Positions 56,459 to 64,000 of a DNA stretch of 64,000 nucleotides are shown in pieces. Each line of letters begins with the position of its first letter. Within the stretch, counting starts at the first letter, position 1. The position numbers and the translations under genes are program-made. This stretch comes from Oscillospiraceae bacterium. Lineage in GTDB: Bacteria; Bacillota; Clostridia; Oscillospirales; Oscillospiraceae. The notes beneath the pieces are model-generated. The model saw only the letters and a list, made by a program, of their open reading frames with translations. It did not search any database and was not told where the DNA came from. The DNA lies in NCBI GenBank assembly GCA_015067845.1, contig SVLT01000002.1, forward strand, positions 1 through 64,000, written 5' to 3'.

Positions 56459-56494
56459 GATGTGCGACTACAACTATGATCGTAGTCGCACATC
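56459..56494 (-). terminator. Intercistronic stem-loop after the large discoidin gene
   Basis: A perfect 13-bp stem, GATGTGCGACTAC and GTAGTCGCACATC, with a 10-base loop and no T run. Like the hairpin at 51829 it may protect or partly terminate the transcript of the strongly expressed first gene. Confidence 0.6.
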
Positions 56495-56513
56495 CATGTC
56501 CTAAATTACTTCA

Positions 56514-59483
56514 TTAACGTTTTTCTTTTTTGCGCAGACCGAGATCCGCAACGATACCCACAGCACCCAATGCAAGGATCGCGCAGCATAGACTGATCAT
56601 GCTGTTGTCGCCTGTATCGGGAATGACGGGGGGTTCAGGCTCAGTGGGGTTCTCGGGCTCGGTAGGATCCTCAGGTTCTGCATCGTTGCTGTAAAGGGGA
56701 ATGTTGTATGCATCATTGGTATCCTTATCCGTGCCAGTGTAGTCAGCCTCGGTAACATCGGGGTTCATATAACCCTCGACTTCTACCAGGCGCCAGCCGG
56801 GGGCTTCGTCACGGGCACCATTGCCGGTAACACGAACGACCTTCGCCTTCACAGTTTCAAAGGTAAACAGCAGATCAAAATCTTCCACATCAGGATAGAT
56901 CTGCACATCATGCATCTCTGCCACGCGTACCCAAGTGCCGTCTTCAAGTTGTACATCAATTGCGATGTCCTTTGCACGATATTCAACATCCTGCCAGTTG
57001 AAGCAAACCTTCACCTGGTTGATATCCTTTGCCTCGGACAAAGTGAAGTCAAACCAGCACAAGTTGTTGTCATTAAAAGTAGTCAGAGTTGTGGTGCCAA
57101 CAGCAGGATCCGGGCTAGCCTCACCATCGTTCAGGTTGCTGGGAGGATTGCTCTCGGGATACCAGTTGGGGGTAGTTACGGTTGCACCCAGCAGCAGGTT
57201 GTCCAATACGACCTCATCGTCAGAACCACCCTCGTCGCCTTCGTTGCCGCCTTCGTCGGGAGTCAGTTCAGGAATGTTATATGCGCCGTTGGCATCCTTT
57301 TCAGTACCAGTGTAGTCAGCCTCGGTAACATCGGGGTTCATATAACCCTCGACTTCTACCAGGCGCCAGCCGGGGGCTTCGTCACGGGCACCGTTGCCGG
57401 TAACACGAACGACCTTCGCCTTCACAGCTTCAAAGGTAAACAGCAGATCAAAATCTTCCACATCGGGATAGATCTGCACATCATGCATCTCTGCCACGCG
57501 TACCCAAGTGCCGTCTTCAAGTTGTACATCAATGGCGATATCCTTTGCGCGGTAGTCAGTATCCTGCCAGTTGAAGCAAACCTTCACCTGATTGATATCC
57601 TTCGCCTCGGGCAGAGTGAAGTCGAAGTAACACAGCTTATTGTCATCAAATACGCACAGAGTAGAACCTGCGACACTGGGATCCGGGCTAGCCTCACCAT
57701 CGTTCAGGTTGCTGGGAGGATTGCTCTCGGGATACCAGTTGGGGGTAGTTACAGTTGCATCCAGCAGCAGGTTGTCGGGCTCAGTGGGCTCGGGATCGGT
57801 GGGCTCGCTGGGAACTGCAGGCTCCGTTACAGGGATTGCATAAGCCTCATCATCGGGCTCTTCAATACCGGTCCAAGTGTCTTCGGACGCGTTTTCTGCA
57901 TAGTTACAGAACTCGATCTCATTCAGACGGTAGCCACCTTCACCATTACGGGCATTGTTGGTGGTGATGCGAACAGCCTGGACTTCAACAGTCTTGAACA
58001 CCAGACTCACATGAAGCTGACCGCCGGTGGGCCACAGCTCGGTAATGTTGTGCTTTTCTGCAACACGCTCCCACAGACCGTTCTCATACTGCACATCAAT
58101 GGCAAGGTCAGAGGGGCGGAAAGTCTCATCCTGGAAATTGTGGAACAGGTTGATCTGGTTAATGGTCTTCAGTTCGCTGAATGCAACATCGACCTGCACC
58201 AAGCCTGCCTCGCCATATGCGATCAGACCAGAAGGTGCGTTGTTGGGGTCAGAATTGCCGTCCACCAGGCAGCTCAGATCATCGGGAGTCCACTGAGGAG
58301 TGGTGACAGTCACCGTGGGTGCTGCAGGTTCGGAGGGAACTGCAGGCTCCGTTACAGGGATTGCATAAGCCTCGTCATCCGGCTCTTCAATACCGGTCCA
58401 AGTGTCTTCGGACGCGTTTTCTGCATAGTTACAGAACTCGATCTCATTCAGACGGTAGCCACCTGCACCGCAACGGGTGTTGTTAGCGATGATGCGGACT
58501 GCCTGAACATCAACAGTCTTGAACACAAAGATAAGGGTATCCCAGCTATTGGTCCAACCAATATTGTGCTTTTCTGCAACACGCTCCCACAGACCGTTCT
58601 CATACTGAACATCAATTGCAAGATCGCTGGGACGGTGGCTCTCATCCTGCCAGTTATGGAACAGGTTGATTTGGTTGATGGTCGTCAGTTCGCTGAACGC
58701 TACATCGATCTGCACCAGGTTGCCTTCGCCGTTGGCAATCAGCGCAGATTCTGCGGCAGTGGGATCAGGGCTCTGGATGCCATCCACCAGGCAATTCATA
58801 TTGGTGCCATCGGGAGTCCACTGAGGAGTGGTGACAGTCACCGTGGGTGCTGCAGGTTCGGAGGGAACTGCAGGCTCCGTTACAGGGATTGCATAAGCCT
58901 CATCATCGGGCTCTTCAATACCGGTCCAAGTGTCTTCGGACGCATTTTCTGCATAGTTACAGAACTCAATCTCATTCAGACGGTAGCCGCCTTCGCCGTT
59001 GCGGGCATTGTTGGTGGTAATGCGCACAGCCTTGACCTCCACAGTCTTAAAGACAAAGACATGGGTGTCCCAGCTATTGGTCCAACTAATATTGTGCTTT
59101 TCTGCGACACGCTCCCAGTAGCCATTCTCATACTGCACATCAATTGCAATATCTGTGGGCCGGTATCCCTCATCCTGCCAGTTATGGAACAGGTTGATCT
59201 GATTGATAGTGGTCAGGTCACCCATATCCACATTAATCTGTACCAGACCTTCCTCGCCATACGCAATCAACACAGAATCCGCAGCATTCGGATCCGGGCT
59301 TTGAATACCGTCCACCAAGACACTTAGGTCATCGTTGGGTGTCCACTGGGGAGTGGTGACGGTCATGCCCGAATTTTCTGCATGCGCTGTTGTGCCCATG
59401 ACCGCGCACAAACCGACAATCATTGCCATGGCGCATACAATAGCCATTGCTCGTTTGAATAGATTACTTGCTTTCGTCATCAT
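56514..59483 (-). CDS. Sortase-type surface protein with five discoidin-like repeats
   Basis: A 989-residue surface protein. Signal peptide to about residue 35 (GTTAHAENS). Three type-A modules (VTTPQWTPD, INQINLFHNWQD, DIAIDVQYENG) are followed by two type-B modules (VTTPNWYPESNPPSNLNDGE, INQVKVCFNWQD, APGWRLVEVEGYMNPD); each resembles an F5/8 type C/CBM32 domain. The end is a Pro/Glu-rich spacer, the sortase-like motif IPDTG, a hydrophobic helix and KKEKR. Neighbouring modules are almost identical in DNA as well as protein. AAGGAG precedes the ATG at 59483. It is the first gene of the importer operon and probably binds galactose-type glycans at the wall. Confidence 0.87.
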   Translation of the reverse strand: MMTKASNLFKRAMAIVCAMAMIVGLCAVMGTTAHAENSGMTVTTPQWTPNDDLSVLVDGIQSPDPNAADSVLIAYGEEGLVQINVDMGDLTTINQINLFHNWQDEGYRPTDIAIDVQYENGYWERVAEKHNISWTNSWDTHVFVFKTVEVKAVRITTNNARNGEGGYRLNEIEFCNYAENASEDTWTGIEEPDDEAYAIPVTEPAVPSEPAAPTVTVTTPQWTPDGTNMNCLVDGIQSPDPTAAESALIANGEGNLVQIDVAFSELTTINQINLFHNWQDESHRPSDLAIDVQYENGLWERVAEKHNIGWTNSWDTLIFVFKTVDVQAVRIIANNTRCGAGGYRLNEIEFCNYAENASEDTWTGIEEPDDEAYAIPVTEPAVPSEPAAPTVTVTTPQWTPDDLSCLVDGNSDPNNAPSGLIAYGEAGLVQVDVAFSELKTINQINLFHNFQDETFRPSDLAIDVQYENGLWERVAEKHNITELWPTGGQLHVSLVFKTVEVQAVRITTNNARNGEGGYRLNEIEFCNYAENASEDTWTGIEEPDDEAYAIPVTEPAVPSEPTDPEPTEPDNLLLDATVTTPNWYPESNPPSNLNDGEASPDPSVAGSTLCVFDDNKLCYFDFTLPEAKDINQVKVCFNWQDTDYRAKDIAIDVQLEDGTWVRVAEMHDVQIYPDVEDFDLLFTFEAVKAKVVRVTGNGARDEAPGWRLVEVEGYMNPDVTEADYTGTEKDANGAYNIPELTPDEGGNEGDEGGSDDEVVLDNLLLGATVTTPNWYPESNPPSNLNDGEASPDPAVGTTTLTTFNDNNLCWFDFTLSEAKDINQVKVCFNWQDVEYRAKDIAIDVQLEDGTWVRVAEMHDVQIYPDVEDFDLLFTFETVKAKVVRVTGNGARDEAPGWRLVEVEGYMNPDVTEADYTGTDKDTNDAYNIPLYSNDAEPEDPTEPENPTEPEPPVIPDTGDNSMISLCCAILALGAVGIVADLGLRKKEKR
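56712..57420. repeat. Near-identical direct DNA repeats inside the discoidin gene
   Basis: Long stretches around 56740-56900 recur almost base for base around 57310-57500, about 570 bp apart, and encode the two type-B modules. Similar repeats link the type-A modules between 57830 and 59180. They are substrates for slippage or homologous recombination. Confidence 0.75.
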
Positions 59484-59630
59484 TTTGATCTCCTTTTTCA
59501 TTTATTTTTCAATGCTTATTTTTATGTGTATCGTTTACAGCTCCTCCTTCCCGATTGGCGCAAAAAAGTATGCGCAAATCCAGTTTTTCGCTGTGTTTTT
59601 TCTTGCTACACGGGTAAATCAAACGGGCAC

Positions 59631-59662
59631 AATTAGTCCTACGCCTATCCGTAGAACTAATT
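59631..59662 (-). terminator. Hairpin after the LacI-family gene
   Basis: AATTAGT-CTACG and CGTAG-ACTAATT pair with one mismatch around six bases. It lies 7 bp after the regulator stop codon and separates it from the operon it probably controls. Confidence 0.6.
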
Positions 59663-59668
59663 GAGTAT

Positions 59669-60682
59669 TTATCTATTCACTTTTCCTGTTGATTCGCGTT
59701 CCTTCAGTTCCAACTGATTGATGTAGCAGCCTGTTGTTCCCTGCTTAATATTGGTATACAACAGCCCAAACGCCTTTATTCCAAATTCCTGTTTCGAAAC
59801 AGCCATCGTGGTGATGGCAGGACGCCAAGTACGGGCAAACATAATGTCATCAAAGCCCATGACCGAAACATCTTCCGGAACACGCAGGCCGGCATCTTCC
59901 AATGCGGCAATGGCACCCATCGCCATCATGTCGTTTAGGCAAATCACAGCGGTAAATTTCTTTCCCGAGGCCAGCAGATCCTTCACCATCGCATATCCAT
60001 CCTCCACACTTGTGGAGTAAGGAGCTTTCCCGTCGAAGAGGAGATCCTCCCCGCAGGGCAAATTCAATTCCTCCACCGCGGCAAGATACCCCTGAATCCG
60101 CTGATCAAACCTATGTTTTTTGCTCAGGCCGCTTAAGTAAGCGATATCCCGATGGCCCAAACTATGTAAATAGTCCATGGCCGTACGCATGCCACGAATA
60201 TAATCGCTTTCAATGGAGCTGACTCTATCCAGATCTGCTTCAATATTTCCGCTTACAACCACTTTAATCCCATTGTCCACCAAATCATATAACTTGTTCA
60301 AGTCAAACTTATGGGGGATCGCTACCACAAATACGCCATCAATCCGTCTTGCAATGTAATTATCAAAATAATCGTTGATGTTCTTAAAACCGGTACAAAC
60401 ATTCACAAAATAGCCCCGTTCAATGGCTGCCAATTCAAAGCCTTCGACGATCTCGCTGTAAAACGGATTGGTAATATCGTTTACCATCAGTGACAACTGC
60501 ATCGTCTCGTTCTTGGTCATGCTTCGGGCGATCATATCCGGTTTGTAATTCAACTGTGCGACAGCATCCAAAACCAGCTTCCTGGTCTTATCAGACATAT
60601 TGCGGGAACCGTTCAAAACATAGGAAACCGTGGCTGTGGAAACGCCTGCCAGCCTTGCTACGTCGGCTCTCGTTACCTTCAT
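59669..60682 (-). CDS. LacI-family transcriptional regulator
   Basis: A 337-residue regulator: an N-terminal LacI helix-turn-helix (TRADVARLAGVSTATVSYVLNG, with the hinge KPDMIARSM) and a periplasmic-binding-like sensor domain from about 60 (LSLMVNDITNPFYSEIVEGF, VMGFDDIMFARTWRPAITTM). It likely represses the downstream importer and glycosidase genes until a sugar inducer binds. It has its own promoter overlapped by a long dyad, suggesting autoregulation. The ribosome site is weak. Confidence 0.92.
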   Translation of the reverse strand: MKVTRADVARLAGVSTATVSYVLNGSRNMSDKTRKLVLDAVAQLNYKPDMIARSMTKNETMQLSLMVNDITNPFYSEIVEGFELAAIERGYFVNVCTGFKNINDYFDNYIARRIDGVFVVAIPHKFDLNKLYDLVDNGIKVVVSGNIEADLDRVSSIESDYIRGMRTAMDYLHSLGHRDIAYLSGLSKKHRFDQRIQGYLAAVEELNLPCGEDLLFDGKAPYSTSVEDGYAMVKDLLASGKKFTAVICLNDMMAMGAIAALEDAGLRVPEDVSVMGFDDIMFARTWRPAITTMAVSKQEFGIKAFGLLYTNIKQGTTGCYINQLELKERESTGKVNR

Positions 60683-60717
60683 TTATACACTACCACCAAT
60701 TCTTTCACTGCTAACAG

Positions 60718-60746
60718 TTCATAATTGCATTTTCATTATATGTCAA
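60718..60746 (-). promoter_or_regulatory. Promoter of the LacI-family gene
   Basis: Minus-strand TTGACA, 17-bp spacer, TATGAA, ending 35 bp before the start codon. Confidence 0.6.
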
Positions 60747-60764
60747 CCATTTTCAAAATGCAAT
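60724..60764. promoter_or_regulatory. Long dyad spanning the regulator promoter
   Basis: ATTGCATTTT and AAAATGCAAT, 10-bp perfect arms separated by 21 bp, bracket the -35 box. The centre-to-centre distance of 31 bp is about three helical turns. It is a candidate autoregulatory operator. The rest of 60765-60933 shows nothing I recognise. Confidence 0.45.
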
Positions 60765-60933
60765 CACACATTTACTCGTGTAGCAATTTTTGTATATATC
60801 TCCTAAATTATGAAAAACAATCCTGTCGAAAATGCACAATCATCTGCTTCAGTTGCAACCATACGACCAACGCCAACGCACATTGTACAAAGCAAAAGGA
60901 CTTGCTATATGAACCAGGCAATCCCTTTCAGTT

Positions 60934-63873
60934 TTACATCAACCCGCAGCTATACCCTCGATTCTCCGCCGACAGAACAACATCCTGATCGTATATCTTC
61001 AGTTTCATCTGCTCTCCGTCGATCAGAACGAACTCCGCTTGATCTCTTCCCACGGTAATATCCACAGTGGCCTTTTTATAGACAATCTTGCAGTTGTAAC
61101 CCGTCCACGCCTGCGGAATATGGGGTGAAAACATAATGCCCTCCGGATAATGACGCATACCCAGATAGCCGTTGACCACCGTCATCCAGTTACCGCCCAG
61201 GCAGGCAATGTGAATGCCCCGATCCGTGTTTTTCTTAAAATCACTCAAATCCATGTACGCTGAGCAACGGAAGAATTCATATGCCTCTGGCTTTCCGAGC
61301 TCTGCAGCCATAATAGCATGAATTGCAGAAGACAGCGAAGATCCATGATTGCAGCGAGGCTCATAATAATCATAATTGCGCAGCTTTTCATCGAAGGTAA
61401 ATTTATTGCCCAGAATAAAGTTAGCCAGCACAACGTCAGCTTGCTTGGACACTTGGATTCTCCACAGATCAAGCGGATGGTAATCTCCCCGAATATCCAC
61501 ATTTTTCGGGATCAGATCCATATCTACCGGGTCATTGCGGACATACGAATCATCCTGCTCGTAAATGCCATACTTTTCATTGTACTTGTAGTACATGTTC
61601 TCCGCCGCACGCTGCCAAAGTGCCAATTCCTCTTCGGTCAATTCACATTTTCGGGCCAGTTCCTGATATCTTTCCGGCGCAGCAATCTGCATTTCCTTAG
61701 CGGCATTCAAAGCAAACTGCAGGTGGAACTGTACCATCAAATTGGTATACAGATTGTTGTTCACACCGCAGGCATACTCATCCGGTCCGCAGACCACATT
61801 AATGCAGAATTTACCGTCGTTTGCCTCGACGAAGCATCCCCGATGGGCCATGTATCGGGCGGTTTCAAAGACCATCTCCGCACCATACTGGTAGAAGAAA
61901 TCCCGATCCCCGGTAGAATCGTAATATCTCCAGATCGCATAGGCAATATCGCTCTGCAGGTGGTATTCCGCCACGGATGCTTCAAAAATAATGCTCGTCT
62001 CTTCGCCGGAGATACCGCACCAAGGGTACATCGCTCCCACAGTTCCAAATTCCTTCGCCCGTTCTCTGGCCCGGTCAAGAGTGCGGTAGCGATACATCAT
62101 CAACTCTTTTTGACTTTCCGGGTTCGTGAAATTGTAGTACGGCATCAGATACATTTCCGTATCCCAAAAAACTTTTCCGCTGTAGCCCGGGCCTGTAAGA
62201 CCTGTTGCGCCAATCGAACACTGATTCACTGTGGCAAGCTGCTGCTTCAACTGGAACAGGCTATAGCGCACTGCCTGCTGATCTGCGGCGTTACCCTGGA
62301 TAATTACATCGCCGCACTTCCAGTGTTCTGCCCAGAAAGCTTTCTGGGCTTCTGCCATTTTTACAAAGCCCGCCTGCTTATTGGCCACGGCTCTGTCGCA
62401 GGCAATGTCTTCCATAGCCTCCTCAGGAACGGCATCCATGGTGCAGCAGAAGGCCACAAACTTACAAACAGAGAATTCCTCGTTTGCCTTCACTGTTCCT
62501 ATAAAGCGATGGCTATACACATTTCCTTCTATTGAAATCTCTTCCGTATAATCCCGGGCCACTACTGTGTGGGTAATCGCACAAGCTACCTGTTGCTTTG
62601 TGGTGCTGACTCTTTGCACATAGCTGTATGTCCCGTTTTTGTATTTTTCAGTGACAACAGCAGAATGCGTACCGCCCATGATTTGTGTGATCTTCTCAGC
62701 CTGGGATTCAATGACGATCGGTCCATCGAAATTCAAGGGAGTCACGCAGTAATGGATCTCAGCCGAATGTACTTCGTTCATATTGACGATCCGAATGCTT
62801 TGGACTCTAGCCTGCTTGCCCGTTGCCGTCTCAAACAAAAAGGTTCTTTCAATGCAGCCCTTTTGCATGTCCAGTCTTCTGACATGATTCTGAATGTTGC
62901 CTGCAGAGTAGCATGCTTTTTCACCGTCGATATACAGATTGAAAATACGCCAATCGGTGAGATTAATCGTAAATTCTTCCACCCTCGCAAAGCCGATGCA
63001 CTTGGAAAGGTGGTCATAGGGGTAATCGGCATAGATGCCGTTGATGTACATACCGTTACAGTTGTTAATGCCCTCATCGGTCTCGTCATAGGTTCCCCGC
63101 AGGCCCATGTAGCCATTGCCCAGGGCAAACAGGCTCTCAATATGACCAATATCCTTCGGATTGAAACCAACTTCTATGATCGCATTTTCATCGACCGGCA
63201 TTGGCTGTTTGGCACCGGATTCCAAAAATGTATCAATATCAATTTCCTCATAGCGCTCAATAAAGCAGGCAGCCAGTTCCTCCGTCTCCTCCCTATTGCC
63301 CACGCCTACCGTACGCATTTTAGCAGCAAGTGCACCCTGAATACCTGCTTTCGCATCCTCAAAAACAACGCAATGGAACGCAGGCATTCTCAGTTTTTTT
63401 GCCGCCAGCAGGAAGATCTCCGGATCCGGCTTGGCGTTGCAGATATCATGTCCGGTAACGATGACATCAAACAATTCTGCCAGACCCAAGCGATCCAAAA
63501 CCGGCTGGGCATTTTTGCTGGAAGAACAAAGCGCGATCCGAATACCGCGTTGACGCAGAGCCCGGATAAAATCCACCGCTCCCGGATAAATATCCCCTTC
63601 ATTGATCCGTGACAGCAGTTCAATATAGTAGCCATTTTTGATCTCCGCCAAAGCCAGCTTTTCCTCTGCGGGCAGTTCCAAATGATTATGCTTCAGAATC
63701 TCCTCAAGGGACGCCAATCTGGGAATCCCCCTGAGACGATTGTTGACATTCTCATCAAATTCCCAGCCGCGTTCATCCGCGAGACGCTTCCATGCCAAAT
63801 AGTGGTATTTGTCCGTGAAGACGATAACACCATCCAGATCAAACAGCGCCGCCTTAATATTATGGTTTTTCAT
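60934..63873 (-). CDS. Fusion of beta-phosphoglucomutase and GH65 glycoside phosphorylase
   Basis: A 979-residue two-enzyme protein. Residues 1-215 are a HAD-type beta-phosphoglucomutase (nucleophile D12 and acid/base D14 in FDLDGVIV; RGIPRLASLE cap motif; CSSSKNA; FEDAKAGI). Residues about 230-979 are a GH65 phosphorylase (GNGYMGLRGTYDE, GYSGKVFWDTEMYLMPYY, SKQADVVL). GH65 enzymes split an alpha-glucosyl disaccharide with phosphate to beta-glucose-1-phosphate, which the mutase turns into glucose-6-phosphate, so the fusion channels the product. The disaccharide (maltose, trehalose, kojibiose, nigerose) cannot be told. GGGGGAG precedes the ATG. It is cytosolic and stands upstream of the LacI gene. 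Confidence 0.92.
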   Translation of the reverse strand: MKNHNIKAALFDLDGVIVFTDKYHYLAWKRLADERGWEFDENVNNRLRGIPRLASLEEILKHNHLELPAEEKLALAEIKNGYYIELLSRINEGDIYPGAVDFIRALRQRGIRIALCSSSKNAQPVLDRLGLAELFDVIVTGHDICNAKPDPEIFLLAAKKLRMPAFHCVVFEDAKAGIQGALAAKMRTVGVGNREETEELAACFIERYEEIDIDTFLESGAKQPMPVDENAIIEVGFNPKDIGHIESLFALGNGYMGLRGTYDETDEGINNCNGMYINGIYADYPYDHLSKCIGFARVEEFTINLTDWRIFNLYIDGEKACYSAGNIQNHVRRLDMQKGCIERTFLFETATGKQARVQSIRIVNMNEVHSAEIHYCVTPLNFDGPIVIESQAEKITQIMGGTHSAVVTEKYKNGTYSYVQRVSTTKQQVACAITHTVVARDYTEEISIEGNVYSHRFIGTVKANEEFSVCKFVAFCCTMDAVPEEAMEDIACDRAVANKQAGFVKMAEAQKAFWAEHWKCGDVIIQGNAADQQAVRYSLFQLKQQLATVNQCSIGATGLTGPGYSGKVFWDTEMYLMPYYNFTNPESQKELMMYRYRTLDRARERAKEFGTVGAMYPWCGISGEETSIIFEASVAEYHLQSDIAYAIWRYYDSTGDRDFFYQYGAEMVFETARYMAHRGCFVEANDGKFCINVVCGPDEYACGVNNNLYTNLMVQFHLQFALNAAKEMQIAAPERYQELARKCELTEEELALWQRAAENMYYKYNEKYGIYEQDDSYVRNDPVDMDLIPKNVDIRGDYHPLDLWRIQVSKQADVVLANFILGNKFTFDEKLRNYDYYEPRCNHGSSLSSAIHAIMAAELGKPEAYEFFRCSAYMDLSDFKKNTDRGIHIACLGGNWMTVVNGYLGMRHYPEGIMFSPHIPQAWTGYNCKIVYKKATVDITVGRDQAEFVLIDGEQMKLKIYDQDVVLSAENRGYSCGLM

Positions 63874-64000
63874 TGCTTTTCTCCCCCTAATGCCGCACTA
63901 TTCTTATAGAAGCGGCACAATTTGTACTGACATATTCCCTTTTCATCTTTTTTAAAATCGAATGTTTCAAAGCAGAAAACACCAACTGCATCTTCGTTTC
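63874..64000 (-). other. Upstream region of the phosphorylase fusion
   Basis: Holds a TGCCGC/GCGGCA dyad (63891-63917) enclosing TATAAG on the minus strand, a possible promoter-operator overlap. No gene is visible before the window ends. Confidence 0.3.

Noticed and set aside
56700-59300. Regularly repeated DNA that might be a CRISPR-like array
   Set aside because: Repeats are about 550-580 bp long modules in one reading frame, not short repeats with unique spacers; no cas genes.
56910-59327. 805-codon plus-strand frame opposite the discoidin-repeat gene
   Set aside because: The open frame is propagated by the near-identical repeats of the real gene; no start signal or family.
59525-59539. 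TGTAAACGATACACA-like LacI or cre operator (minus strand) before the large discoidin gene, with a partly similar ACGATAC near 46570
   Set aside because: The half-sites are not symmetric and the match to either consensus is poor; only two partial copies on opposite strands.

Overview
The window looks like chromosomal DNA of a Gram-positive anaerobe of the class Clostridia, most likely a gut Oscillospiraceae/Ruminococcaceae-type bacterium. The pointers are strong AGGAGG-type ribosome sites, lipoboxes, an IPDTG sortase motif, a SipW-type signal peptide, AdhE, DegV, AsnA and host-glycan enzymes. This placement is inference; there is no rRNA or other marker gene here. Almost everything is on the minus strand except hxlR-degV, a radical SAM gene, adhE and one small ORF.

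Positions 1-16 kb are GC-rich housekeeping genes: an XRE regulator, aminotransferase, AGCS symporter, a copA-truA-arsC-like operon facing hxlR-degV, an ECF-like membrane protein, a radical SAM/SPASM protein, adhE, a TIR-domain membrane protein with an RCC1-like plus leucine-rich outer part, and asnA. Positions 16-24 kb hold a CotH-family lipoprotein, a GH106-like hydrolase and three tandem DUF4886-type lipoproteins. Positions 24.2-25.6 kb are a boundary zone with intergenic repeat elements, a small CxxC protein and an AP2-domain protein.

Positions 25.6-29.3 kb carry the most interesting system. A SipW/TasA-type secreted protein with a beta-helix body is preceded by a 240-bp segment bounded by a perfect 30-bp inverted repeat, followed by a small tyrosine recombinase. 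Each repeat is a pair of 11-bp arms around an asymmetric 4-bp core. The segment holds a near-consensus sigma-70 promoter that, as sequenced, points away from the surface gene. I read this as an invertible-promoter ON/OFF switch captured in the OFF orientation. The recombinase leader carries its own terminator-like hairpin.

Positions 29.5-64 kb are a large minus-strand glycan locus of lower GC. From upstream to downstream it holds a beta-phosphoglucomutase/GH65 phosphorylase fusion, a LacI regulator, a sortase-type discoidin-repeat surface protein, a lectin-like membrane protein, two GH71/99-like proteins, a sugar ABC importer, a membrane-anchored extracytoplasmic tyrosine phosphatase, a second discoidin-repeat surface protein, then GH42 and GH2 beta-galactosidases, a TIM-barrel isomerase, GH36 alpha-galactosidase, a DMT transporter, an ADP-ribosylglycohydrolase-family protein, a GH78-like enzyme, a NanA-like lyase, a cytoplasmic sialidase and a GlpA/GlpB-like/DUF1667 oxidoreductase set. 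Together they suggest capture of galactose- and sialic-acid-containing oligosaccharides at the surface, import, and intracellular trimming; the substrate is inferred from the enzyme families.
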